Assembly (NCBI RefSeq): GCF_902804485.1
Contig: NZ_CADCST010000062.1
Coordinates: forward strand, 1 to 64,000
Direction: 5' to 3'
Source: Flavobacterium collinsii
GTDB lineage: Bacteria; Bacteroidota; Bacteroidia; Flavobacteriales; Flavobacteriaceae
DNA: 64,000 nucleotides
Shown here in pieces: positions 34,970 through 43,691 of this stretch. Numbering within the stretch: position 1 is the first letter of the stretch; each line of letters starts with the position of its first letter. The notes beneath the pieces were generated by a model. The model saw only the letters and a list, made by a program, of their open reading frames with translations. It was not told the DNA's origin and searched no databases. The position numbers and the translations under genes were made by a program.

Positions 34970-36490
34970 TTAACTGTGAATCAGGTAATCTTTTACTTTT
35001 TGAACAAAAGGATACATGACCTGATCTTCTTTAAACTCAGGAATGATGTTTCGAACATCGTCATACCATTTTTTGGTAACAGATGAAATTTTATCTTTTT
35101 GTCCTAAATAATCTATTGCCTGAACAATGGTAATCATTTCGATACTTAAAACTTCGAAAGAGTTTTCGATCACTTTTGAAGTAATAACGGCTGCATTGGT
35201 TCCCATACTTACAATATCCTGATTGTCGTTGTTGTTCGGAATACTGTGAACGTACATTGGATTAGACAACATTTGGCTTTCGGCAGTTGTTGAGGTGGCA
35301 GTAAACTGTACCCCCTGCATTCCGAAATTAAATCCTAAAGTTCCTAAGTTGACAAACGGAGGAAGGATTTCGTTGATCTTTGAATTCAATAAATAATTCA
35401 GCTGACGTTCAGCTAACATGGTCAGTTTGGTAATAACAATTTTCAGTTTATCCATTTCAAGCGAAATATAATCACCGTGGAAGTTTCCTCCGTGATAAAC
35501 GTGTTTGTTTTTTACATCTATAATAGGATTGTCGTTTGCGGAGTTAAATTCGTCTTCGAGAATAGAAGCAACGTTATTAATTGTTTCTAAAACCGGACCT
35601 AAAATTTGAGGTACGCAACGCAACGAATAGTATTCCTGAACTTTTTCTTTAAAGATTTCTTCGGTGTTTTCTCCAGAATATAAGTGGTCTTCTCTTTTAC
35701 GGATTAAGGTACTGTCGGAAAGATTTTGTCTCATTCTTGAGGCTACTTCCTGTTGCCCTTTGTGACGTTTGGTTTGGTTTAATTCTTCAGAGAAGTGATC
35801 GTCGTATGCCTGAACCAATTCGTTAATTGCACAGGAACATTTTAGAGACCAGTCTAATAATTTATTGGCATGATGTACATTTACAACCCCAATTCCGGTC
35901 ATTACAGAAGTTCCGTTTATTAAAGCCAGACCTTCTCTGATTTCTACCTGGATAGGTTTTAAACCTTCGATTTCAAAAACTTCAGAAGTTGGTCTTCTGT
36001 CTCCTTTGTAAAAAACTTCGCCTTCACCAATTAAAACCAAAGCCAGGTGTGACAATTGTACCAAATCTCCGCTGGCACCTACACCACCGTGTTCAAAAAT
36101 AAGAGGAGTAATATCTTTGTTGATTAGTTCTGCCATTAGGTGAATTACAGAAGGATGAACACCTGAATTTCCTAATGATAAAGTATTTAAACGAGCCAGT
36201 ATCGCTGCTTTTGCACAAACAGGACTCAAAGGTTTTCCTGTTCCTGAAGAGTGGCTTCTAATTAAATTGTATTGTAATTGTATCTGGTCAGATTCTTTAA
36301 TTCTATATTGAGCCATTGGTCCAAAACCAGTGTTTACGCCATATATTACTTTGTTTCCTGAAAATTCTTTTAGGAAATTGAAGCTTTCATTCACTCTGTT
36401 TAAAACAGCATTGCTTATCGAAACTTTGTTGTTTGAAAATATAATAGATTCGAATTCTGCTAAACTTAAATATTCATTAATTGTATTCAT
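34970..36490 (-). CDS. Tyrosine ammonia-lyase
   Basis: A 506-residue member of the HAL/PAL/TAL family. The MIO prosthetic group forms from Ala139-Ser140-Gly141 in GGVGASGDLVQLSHL; Tyr50 in VIYGVNTGFG is the catalytic Tyr. It appears nearly identical to the F. johnsoniae enzyme shown to be a specific tyrosine ammonia-lyase, which supplies 4-coumarate for flexirubin. At the selectivity position it has Ser79-His80, the pair usual for histidine ammonia-lyase, so database tools may call it hutH. It is the first gene of the minus-strand array, 101 bp from the divergent halogenase-like gene. Confidence 0.9.
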   Translation of the reverse strand: MNTINEYLSLAEFESIIFSNNKVSISNAVLNRVNESFNFLKEFSGNKVIYGVNTGFGPMAQYRIKESDQIQLQYNLIRSHSSGTGKPLSPVCAKAAILARLNTLSLGNSGVHPSVIHLMAELINKDITPLIFEHGGVGASGDLVQLSHLALVLIGEGEVFYKGDRRPTSEVFEIEGLKPIQVEIREGLALINGTSVMTGIGVVNVHHANKLLDWSLKCSCAINELVQAYDDHFSEELNQTKRHKGQQEVASRMRQNLSDSTLIRKREDHLYSGENTEEIFKEKVQEYYSLRCVPQILGPVLETINNVASILEDEFNSANDNPIIDVKNKHVYHGGNFHGDYISLEMDKLKIVITKLTMLAERQLNYLLNSKINEILPPFVNLGTLGFNFGMQGVQFTATSTTAESQMLSNPMYVHSIPNNNDNQDIVSMGTNAAVITSKVIENSFEVLSIEMITIVQAIDYLGQKDKISSVTKKWYDDVRNIIPEFKEDQVMYPFVQKVKDYLIHS

Positions 36491-36526
36491 TAAACTGGTT
36501 TTGATTGTGCTAATTTAATTTTATTT

Positions 36527-36552
36527 ATCAAAATAAATGTAGTTATTTTGAT
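36527..36552. promoter_or_regulatory. Perfect 10-bp-arm palindrome in the divergent promoter region
   Basis: ATCAAAATAA, spacer ATGTAG, TTATTTTGAT. It lies 37 bp from the lyase ATG and 40 bp from the halogenase-like ATG, so one bound dimer could control both directions. MarR- or TetR-type dimer operators have this size. Function is inferred. Confidence 0.6.
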
Positions 36553-36591
36553 GATGGCAAATGTAGGTTAATAATTGATAATAATTTTAAT

Positions 36592-37842
36592 ATGATAAAG
36601 GAGTTTGTTGATGTTTTAGTCATTGGCGCAGGACCATCAGGATGTGTCTCGGCATCGTATCTTCATAAAAATAATATTAAGATAAAAGTAGTTGAAAAAA
36701 CGAGGTTTCCGAGGCTTGTGGTAGGGGAAAGTCTTATTCCGCGAGTAATGGATCATTTTGCTGAGGCTGAGCTTTTTGAGAGTCTGAATATTATGAATTT
36801 TGAGAAAAAACTTGGTGCTCGTTTTATCAGAGGAGAAGAGATTTGTGTATTTGATTTCAGTAAAAAATTTGGCGAAGGCTGGGACTGGACCTGGCAGGTG
36901 CCGCGTGCAGATTTTGATCATACGATGGCACAGGAAGTACTTAGAAAAGGGATTGATCTGGAATTTGAAACAGAGGTACTCGAAGTGTCTTTTGAGGGTA
37001 AAAACTCTAAAACAATTGTAAAAGATAAGGATGGAAATCTAAAAGAAATCCATGCTAAATTCATTATTGATTCCAGTGGATACGGACGTGTTTTGCCAAG
37101 ACTTTTAGATTTGGATACCCCTTCAAAATTAGATCCGCATTCTTCGATATTTACACACGTAAAAGATATTAATAGGGAAGAAGGTGAAGAAGGAACTCAA
37201 ATTTCATTTGATATCCTGGAAACCGAAGTCTGGTTATGGGTAATTCCTTTCTCTAACGGAAATACCAGTTTAGGAGTGGTAGGGCCAACCGATTTTATTA
37301 ATTCGCTTTCAGAAAATAAAGACAATGCCGAGGCTTTAAAAAATGCCATTCAGAAATCCGATTATTATATCAAAAGATTTAAAGGAACAGAATTTTTGTT
37401 TAAACCGGTAAAACTTGAAAATTATTCACGAGCGGTAAAAAGAATGTACGGTGATGGTTTTGCTTTGACGGGTAACAGTTCGGAATTTTTAGATCCTGTT
37501 TTCTCATCAGGTGTTGCTTTTGCAACTGAATCCGGAATGTTGGCAGCAAAATTATACCTTAAAGAATCACAAGGAATCGCTGTGGATTGGGAAGTTGAAT
37601 TTACACAATATATGAAACGAGGAATAGCCGTTTTCACCACTTATGTACAGGAATGGTATACAGGAAATCTTCAGACTTTATTTTTTCACCAGCCGGAAAA
37701 CCCGGATGTGAAGGAAAAGATATGTTCGGTATTGGCAGGATATGTTTGGAACGAGGAAAATCCGTTTGTAAAAAAACACGATCACGTGATCAAGAATATG
37801 GCATATCTACTAAATATGCAAAAAGAACAAAGTCCTGAATAA
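36592..37842 (+). CDS. Flavin-dependent halogenase-like oxidoreductase
   Basis: A 416-residue FAD-binding protein. GAGPSG (12-17) and GESLIP (45-50) form the cofactor motifs, Lys72/Lys73 in FEKKLGARF align with the essential halogenase Lys region, and WLWVIP (214-219) matches the WxWxIP motif of flavin-dependent halogenases. GNSSEFLDPVFSSGV follows as in phenol halogenases. Some flexirubins are chlorinated, so halogenation of the aryl ring is a reasonable inference; phenol hydroxylation is the alternative. It is divergent from the main array and ends with its own terminator. Confidence 0.85.
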   Translation: MIKEFVDVLVIGAGPSGCVSASYLHKNNIKIKVVEKTRFPRLVVGESLIPRVMDHFAEAELFESLNIMNFEKKLGARFIRGEEICVFDFSKKFGEGWDWTWQVPRADFDHTMAQEVLRKGIDLEFETEVLEVSFEGKNSKTIVKDKDGNLKEIHAKFIIDSSGYGRVLPRLLDLDTPSKLDPHSSIFTHVKDINREEGEEGTQISFDILETEVWLWVIPFSNGNTSLGVVGPTDFINSLSENKDNAEALKNAIQKSDYYIKRFKGTEFLFKPVKLENYSRAVKRMYGDGFALTGNSSEFLDPVFSSGVAFATESGMLAAKLYLKESQGIAVDWEVEFTQYMKRGIAVFTTYVQEWYTGNLQTLFFHQPENPDVKEKICSVLAGYVWNEENPFVKKHDHVIKNMAYLLNMQKEQSPE

Positions 37843-37855
37843 TCAGGGCTTTTTA
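37831..37855 (+). terminator. Terminator of halogenase-like gene
   Basis: AGTCCTGA-ATAA-TCAGGGCT stem (one G-T pair) followed by TTTTA; the hairpin includes the stop codon. Confidence 0.7.
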
Positions 37856-38120
37856 TTTGGGTAATTGTTTTTTAATGGAGCGTCATATTTCGCCTATATG
37901 GAACTCTTTTCTGTGCATTAACCATTTCTATAAATATTTTATCCCTCTGGGATATAAAAAGAGAAGAGGTTTCTTTTCTGTTTTTATTTAGGTAATTGTT
38001 TCTAATAGAGCGCCATATTTCGCCTATATGGAGCTCTTTTTTGTGCATTAACCATTTCTATAAATATTTTATCCCTCTGGGATATAAAAAGAGAAGAGGT
38101 TTCTTTTCTGTTTTTATTTA
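37851..38120. repeat. Tandem 130-bp direct repeat, two copies
   Basis: Copies at about 37851-37980 and 37981-38120 are nearly identical (period 130-131 bp), with a few substitutions near the start of the unit. Each includes CGCCTATATGGA, TATCCCTCTGGGATATAAA and a shared end TTCTTTTCTGTTTTTATTTA. The following 38130-38210 has further short elements (CTCCGTCGGAGC, CTCCAGTGGAGC). No coding frame runs through it. Confidence 0.85.
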
Positions 38121-38255
38121 GATAAATATGCCTTGTCTGCTCCGTCGGAGCAAAATATTTATAGCAAATAAATCCAGTTGGAAAGGAAGCTCCAGTGGAG
38201 CGGTATATTTTACGTCCGCAGTTTTTTTCATTTTCCTATTCCTAGGATTCTTTAA

Positions 38256-38390
38256 TTATAAAAGATTTAATGTATTTTCTTTATAAGAAATAAGCTCTTG
38301 GAAACTGTTGCTGTGAAAGAGCCCTGACAATAACATGGTGCGAAGTACCTTGAATAATGATGCTTCTTCTTTTAGTCCTTTTTTAAACAT
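38256..38390 (-). CDS. Possible 44-residue small protein, unknown
   Basis: A minus-strand frame starting ATG at 38390 reads MFKKGLKEEASLFKVLRTML and continues as a predicted helix with SGLFHSNSFQELISYKE to a TAA at 38256. Amino-acid choice looks coding rather than random, and it could be a short real gene or the relic of a longer one. No family recognised. Confidence 0.35.
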   Translation of the reverse strand: MFKKGLKEEASLFKVLRTMLLSGLFHSNSFQELISYKENTLNLL

Positions 38391-38410
38391 AAGATGACGT
38401 TTAAACAATA

Positions 38411-38438
38411 AAAGAGATGCTGAAAAACATCTCTTTTA
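38411..38438 (-). terminator. Terminator downstream of the secreted CBM protein
   Basis: AAAAGAGATG and CATCTCTTTT pair across an 8-nt loop; the minus-strand continuation is T-rich. It lies 37 nt past the stop at 38475. Confidence 0.7.
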
Positions 38439-38474
38439 TCTTATTTAAAAATAATTTTACGCTTAAGATCCTGT

Positions 38475-41321
38475 TTAGTTTTTTAATATTTTGTTAGAGA
38501 TCTTTTTACCATTTTCAAGTTTTACGGCTACTATATACCATCCGTTTTGAAGCCCGGAAAGATTTACTTTGTTTTTATTTTTCAGGGTGATAACATTTTC
38601 ACCATTCATATCAAAAACATATACGACTTCAATTTTTTCTTTTGTGTCGATACTTAGCTCTTCCTTAACGGGGTTAGGGTAAATAATTAGAGAAGAATCA
38701 AAGCTTAGATTATCATTTAGAGTAGCAGTACTGGACTTGCTAGTGCTAGAAGTTTGATTGATATAATAATCCTGCAATTTTTGAATCCAAAAATGATCAT
38801 CCGTCAGAGTAGTTCCCGGGTTTCCAATTCCATCCGTACTAGCTCCTACACCTGCTCCCATTAAGACAAGTTTGGTTCCGCTACTTTTTACCTCTGCAAA
38901 GTGATTTCCAAAAGTCACTTTTTTTGTGGTGGGATTAACCTGAAGTTTAGGGTCGGCATGTTTATTCTGGCTGAAATAGTTATAACGATTCGCGTCATTT
39001 GAGAAATTTACGGTATCCCCAAAGAAAAAAGTAGTAGCAGAATCTTCGTAGTGCTGGCTGGTATTATTTAAAATTTGGAAAGGACCTGCAGTTCGTTCAT
39101 TTAGAGTCTCTGAACCATTGATATGTCCTACCGGGATTTGCCAGAGGACCACATGTTTACCGGAGGCTTCGTAAAGTTTTTGAACAAAATTTAGGTAATT
39201 CATCCAGTGGTCATTATTCCAGAACCAGGTATAAGAGAAGGGATCAGCAGGGTTTCCTGTACTTCCGGCACCCATAGCATCAAGACCATATTTGTCAATA
39301 GAAATAAAGTCTGCACTATTAGACATAATTCCCATACTATTGGTGTATTGAAAAATATCTAGAGCGGTTTGTTTAATTTTGTTAAGCTGGGTAGTAAAGG
39401 TTCCGGTATCTGTTTCTCTGATAATTCCTTTTGGACCGGCTACACCAGATTTTGCCCAAAGATTGAGCTGCCATCCAAATTCCATATTCAGGTTTTCGTC
39501 AGTTCTTTTCTTGTTGAGTTCATAATTGATTCTTTCTACCAGCGTTTTCAAAGTACCTACATTTTGGGCAATACTTGTTGCATTTACGGCTGTTGTAGTA
39601 GTTATAGGTTCGTTAAATTGTTGCATATAGCCCAGAAAATCAGGCTCTAATACCACTCCAAAAAACTCATCTCCCAGTTCAGCTTTAACCTGATTCAGAA
39701 AAAGGTTGAGATTATTGAAATAAGCCGTCATATAGGAAGGATCTTTTACGTGTGCCAGATCCAGCTCGTAAGATTCGCTTCCGTCGGGAATGTTATAAAA
39801 AACAAAGAAAGGAATGAGCCCCATTTTTATAGAATTCCTTGCAAATTTTATAGCTCTGTCAGGTTGCCAGGTATTCCATCCGGCGATTGGCCCTCCATTG
39901 ATATAGATGTAGCGTACATCCATTCGGTTATTCTTGAGTAGATTGCTGTCGTCGATATTGTTGTTGTAAAAATTGACATCATCGGTAGTGTCTTCGGATA
40001 CAGATCCTACAGAAACATAATCAGGATAGCGTAACGGGCTTCCATTGGTATTGTCTATTCTTAAGCCAAGATGATATATCGTACCATCTGAAGTTGTGAT
40101 CTGAAGTCCGGATCTGCCTGCTTTTTTAGGAGTGATTTTTAAAGTATTTCCGGTAATCGTGTAATCAAATACAGTAATGTTTCTTCTTTTTAATGAAGTG
40201 ATACTCTTATCAAACACGAATGTTTTAGGTATTCCATTAACCGCTTTTATTTGATTGGGAAGTGAAGCAAAGGAAATATTTTGTGTGGCAGGATTCACAA
40301 TAGTAAGTTGTAAACCGGATGTTGCTGTAGTTCCATTGTTGTCTGTGACTGCTATTTGTAGTGAATTGTTTCCATAATTCTGAGGGATCCAATTAAAGGT
40401 ATAAGAATTTTGTGCATTGGTAGTCACAGTAGTATTCGTTCCGGCGGTGAGATCTTTAAACAGTATGCCGCTAATTGAACTTCCGGACGAAGGCTGAATA
40501 GTAAAAGTAATGCTTATAGGCGAAAAATTAAGTTGAGTATAGGAAGTAGTGTTTGGCGGACCGGTAATAGTTATCACAGCAGGAGCAGTAATCGCAATTT
40601 TAACAGTTGTGTTTACTACGGTGCTTACCCCAACCGAATTTACAGTGGTATATCGAATGTTGTAATCCCCATAAGCGATTGGGGTCCAGTTGTACGATAC
40701 AGTGTTGCCGGATAAACTCATATTGTAAGTCGTGTAAGAAGATTCCGTTGTCTTTTTTATTTCGACCTTAGTTTGTGTTGCCGACAAACCATACAGATTG
40801 AGTGATGCGGTAAGATTGATAGCCGATAATGTGCTTTTTATAATAATTTGTCCATCTGCGTAGGCAGGAGAAATGGTTATAGGCTTGATACACACACCAA
40901 GAAAAGTGTAAGCAGAAGACTGATCAGGAATTTCTGTTCCGGCGACCCAGTACTTGGCTTTATAGACACCGTTATTGTATCTTATAATGTTATTTACATT
41001 GTAGTTGGGTGTTGCGCTGTTCCAGTCAGAAACGGTATTGCATGCGGTATAAGCCAGGGATGGATTATTAATAATTAATTGTTCGTCACAGCTTCCTACC
41101 GCAGACCAGACACTGCTTGATCCGGGTGTGCTGCCGGGTCCCTGAGACCAGGAATTGTTTTTGTACACAATATTGTTATAACGGACATAAGAGTTACTGG
41201 AATATTGTGTGGCGGAATACCAAGCTGGAATTCCGCAGGAGCTGCCTAACTGGGCTTTAGCCAGAGTTGGAATAAAACAGACAAGAAAAGAGAAAAATAA
41301 AAGTTTATAATTTTTTATCAT
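38475..41321 (-). CDS. Secreted multidomain carbohydrate-active protein with T9SS tail
   Basis: About 948 residues from ATG 41321 (the longer frame adds 9 residues before MIKNYKLL). Order: signal peptide; two CBM5/12-like modules of about 50 residues each (AWYSATQYSSNSYVRYNNIVY and DWNSATPNYNVNNIIRYNNGVY, with aromatic residues and paired Cys); two or three Ig-like domains; a roughly 400-residue catalytic-looking domain, probably a TIM barrel, with GVVLEPDFLGYM and FISIDKYGLDAMG; and a type IX secretion sorting domain (YPNPVKEEL...NGWYIVAVKLENGKKISNKI). Chitin or a related glycan is the likely target. The glycoside hydrolase family was not recognised. Confidence 0.8.
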   Translation of the reverse strand: MIKNYKLLFFSFLVCFIPTLAKAQLGSSCGIPAWYSATQYSSNSYVRYNNIVYKNNSWSQGPGSTPGSSSVWSAVGSCDEQLIINNPSLAYTACNTVSDWNSATPNYNVNNIIRYNNGVYKAKYWVAGTEIPDQSSAYTFLGVCIKPITISPAYADGQIIIKSTLSAINLTASLNLYGLSATQTKVEIKKTTESSYTTYNMSLSGNTVSYNWTPIAYGDYNIRYTTVNSVGVSTVVNTTVKIAITAPAVITITGPPNTTSYTQLNFSPISITFTIQPSSGSSISGILFKDLTAGTNTTVTTNAQNSYTFNWIPQNYGNNSLQIAVTDNNGTTATSGLQLTIVNPATQNISFASLPNQIKAVNGIPKTFVFDKSITSLKRRNITVFDYTITGNTLKITPKKAGRSGLQITTSDGTIYHLGLRIDNTNGSPLRYPDYVSVGSVSEDTTDDVNFYNNNIDDSNLLKNNRMDVRYIYINGGPIAGWNTWQPDRAIKFARNSIKMGLIPFFVFYNIPDGSESYELDLAHVKDPSYMTAYFNNLNLFLNQVKAELGDEFFGVVLEPDFLGYMQQFNEPITTTTAVNATSIAQNVGTLKTLVERINYELNKKRTDENLNMEFGWQLNLWAKSGVAGPKGIIRETDTGTFTTQLNKIKQTALDIFQYTNSMGIMSNSADFISIDKYGLDAMGAGSTGNPADPFSYTWFWNNDHWMNYLNFVQKLYEASGKHVVLWQIPVGHINGSETLNERTAGPFQILNNTSQHYEDSATTFFFGDTVNFSNDANRYNYFSQNKHADPKLQVNPTTKKVTFGNHFAEVKSSGTKLVLMGAGVGASTDGIGNPGTTLTDDHFWIQKLQDYYINQTSSTSKSSTATLNDNLSFDSSLIIYPNPVKEELSIDTKEKIEVVYVFDMNGENVITLKNKNKVNLSGLQNGWYIVAVKLENGKKISNKILKN

Positions 41322-41600
41322 AGTAAAAACATTTAATACGTTATACATTCCGTTAATTGTGATTGTTTGAAAAAACGTAATAGTTTTAGTCTCTTTAAAT
41401 TTGGTACCTAAAGTTTAAAGATTAACCATACGCAAATCAAATATAGTAAGAAATTACTTTATGCAACTACTCAGGAATGTAAGTGAAATATTTGAATTTC
41501 AGTAGTTTGGTTTTCTATTTTGAAAAAAAAGGTAAAGAATTCAGTGCTGAATATTTTGTGAGAAATAGTGTAAAATAAGGCGGTGACCTACAATAATTAA

Positions 41601-41633
41601 AAACCCGACAAGCTCTAAAACTTGTCGGGTTTA
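41601..41633 (-). terminator. Terminator downstream of the sugar symporter
   Basis: AAACCCGACAAG and CTTGTCGGGTTT form a 12-bp stem with a CTCTAAAA loop and flanking A/T runs. It is 133 nt past the symporter stop. The rest of 41322-41765 shows no gene. Confidence 0.75.
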
Positions 41634-41765
41634 TTAAAATTTGGCACGTAAAAGCTTGATTAATAAGTATTAAAAAAGTAGATTTTTTCTAAATTAATAA
41701 CATAATATCTAAAAAATGTGATTTTATCGGAATGGTTTTATTTTTCAAAAAAGAATACAATAAAA

Positions 41766-43451
41766 CTACCAGAACTTAATGTACAAACCTGCAATTATCA
41801 ATACTGTAATTACGATTAAAACGGTCGTTTGCGGTTTTACTTTAAACATTTCGGAATCGATTTCAAATGCCTTAGGATTTACTTTTGGTCCTGCAAAACT
41901 TATCGCGATCATTGCCAAAGCGGTAAAGATGAATGATAGTCCCATACAAATGTGGAAAGGGATTTCAAATGCTCCTTTTCCGTTTGGATATGCGGTGTAT
42001 AATAAAGTCTCATTTCCAAATAAAGCAGGCGCATATTCGTTGAATAATATTGACAATGCAAATCCTAAAATCACACCCACCACGGCAGCAGCTCCGGTAG
42101 TTCGTTTCCAGAACATCCCTAATACGAACATGGCAAAAACTCCGGGACTGATAAATCCGGTGTATTTTTGGATGTAGGTAAATCCTCCGACACCTCCAAT
42201 TCCTAAAATATCATTCCATGTAAACAACACAGCCAAAAGCATTGCGGCAAAAACGGCAATTCGGCCAATGTTTACCTGTTGTTTTTCACCAGCTTCTTTT
42301 TGAATGTATTTTTTATGAATATCTAACGTATAGATCGTCGAAATACTGTTTACTTTTCCGGCTAAGGAAGCTACAATTGCAGCGGTTAATGCTGCTACCG
42401 AAAGCCCTTTTAATCCTGTAGGCAAGAAAGTAAGTACAGCAGAATAGGCTCCGTCTTTTCCTCCAACTAATTGTGGTAAATGCCCGTTTTGATATAAAAC
42501 GTAAGCAGCAATACCGGGTAGCATTACGATTAAAGGCATTAACAATTTTAGCATACCTGCAAATAAAATACCGGTACGGGCTGTTTGCAAATCGGCACCC
42601 AGAGCTCTTTGTGTAATGTATTGATTACATCCCCAGTAATTTAAGTTGATGATCCAGATACCGGCAAGGTAAGACATCAATCCAGGGAAAGTCAGGTATT
42701 TGTTAATGTCAAGCTGAGAGGATGTTGCGGTTGGTTTTGGAATAATCATTTTAAAATGTTCCGGAGCTTCTCTCATCAAAACTTTAAAACCTTCGATTGC
42801 ATTTTCACCAACATGAAAATAATGCCCCACGGTTGTTAAAGCAATATAGGAAGTGACCAAACCTCCAATAATTAAAACAGCGACCTGAATAACATCGGTA
42901 TAAGCGACAACCTTCATACCTCCAAGAGAGATAAACAACGCAAACAGAGCCAATCCGATCATGATAACGTGAAGATATTCTCCTCCGGCCATGCCATTAA
43001 TAGCGACAGCACCCAAATACAAAATAGAGGTTAAGTTTACAAAAACGTATAAAAACAACCAGAAAACGGCCATGATTAAAGCAGTCGATTCATTATAACG
43101 TGTTTTTAAAAATTGCGGCATCGTGTAAATCTTGTTCTTAAGGTACACGGGAATAAACCAAACGGCAACGACGATCAAACTAATGGCTGCAATCCATTCG
43201 TAAGCGGCAACGGCAATTCCTAAAAAGAAACCTTCACCACTCATTCCGATAAATTGCTCAGCCGAGATATTTGAGGCAATCAAGGATGCTCCAATAGCCC
43301 ACCAGGTTAGGTTTCCTTCGGCCAAAAAGTAAGCTTTAGCATCTTGTTCGTCTTGTTTACGTTTTCGGTAAACCGTATAACCGTAGGCCGAGACTACGAT
43401 GAAGTAAATAATAAAAACCGCATAATCTGCGAAAGCAAGGTTCTGGTTCAT
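41766..43451 (-). CDS. Sodium/sugar symporter (SSS family)
   Basis: A 561-residue symporter of the SGLT type with about 14 membrane helices. Landmarks include SAEQFIGMSGEGF, the ITQRALGA segment and GKVNSISTIYTLDIHKKYI. Downstream of galT in the same direction, so galactose (or a glucose/galactose) uptake coupled to sodium is likely. The gap to galT contains a strong hairpin, so it may be expressed separately or at reduced level. Confidence 0.88.
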   Translation of the reverse strand: MNQNLAFADYAVFIIYFIVVSAYGYTVYRKRKQDEQDAKAYFLAEGNLTWWAIGASLIASNISAEQFIGMSGEGFFLGIAVAAYEWIAAISLIVVAVWFIPVYLKNKIYTMPQFLKTRYNESTALIMAVFWLFLYVFVNLTSILYLGAVAINGMAGGEYLHVIMIGLALFALFISLGGMKVVAYTDVIQVAVLIIGGLVTSYIALTTVGHYFHVGENAIEGFKVLMREAPEHFKMIIPKPTATSSQLDINKYLTFPGLMSYLAGIWIINLNYWGCNQYITQRALGADLQTARTGILFAGMLKLLMPLIVMLPGIAAYVLYQNGHLPQLVGGKDGAYSAVLTFLPTGLKGLSVAALTAAIVASLAGKVNSISTIYTLDIHKKYIQKEAGEKQQVNIGRIAVFAAMLLAVLFTWNDILGIGGVGGFTYIQKYTGFISPGVFAMFVLGMFWKRTTGAAAVVGVILGFALSILFNEYAPALFGNETLLYTAYPNGKGAFEIPFHICMGLSFIFTALAMIAISFAGPKVNPKAFEIDSEMFKVKPQTTVLIVITVLIIAGLYIKFW

Positions 43452-43509
43452 TGATGATAATAATTTTATAATTAGTAAAGGTGATTGTTTGATTAATACA
43501 GGGTGAAAA

Positions 43510-43550
43510 AAACAGTATTTCGATGAGGTGGTTTAAATACTGTTTTTTTT
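43510..43550. terminator. Bidirectional hairpin between galT and symporter
   Basis: AAACAGTATTT and AAATACTGTTT pair across 14 nt, with a T-run on both strands. On the minus strand it would end or attenuate transcription after galT and before the symporter. Confidence 0.65.
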
Positions 43551-43691
43551 AATGTTGGTTTAAGATTTAATATTCGTTTTTGTTGTGATTTGTATGGTAA
43601 AAATGAGGGGCCAGAACCAAAAGTGAAAACACACAATTGTGAACACACTGTTTTTTTAGTGATTCTTAAAGGTGTCTATTCTTTTTGTTTC

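Noticed and set aside
34970..36490. Histidine ammonia-lyase (hutH) call
   Set aside because: The Ser-His selectivity pair suggests it, but remembered near-identity to the characterised F. johnsoniae tyrosine enzyme and the pigment context outweigh this; no hut genes are nearby.
37851..38120. Insertion sequence
   Set aside because: No transposase frame and no terminal inverted repeats surround the tandem unit.
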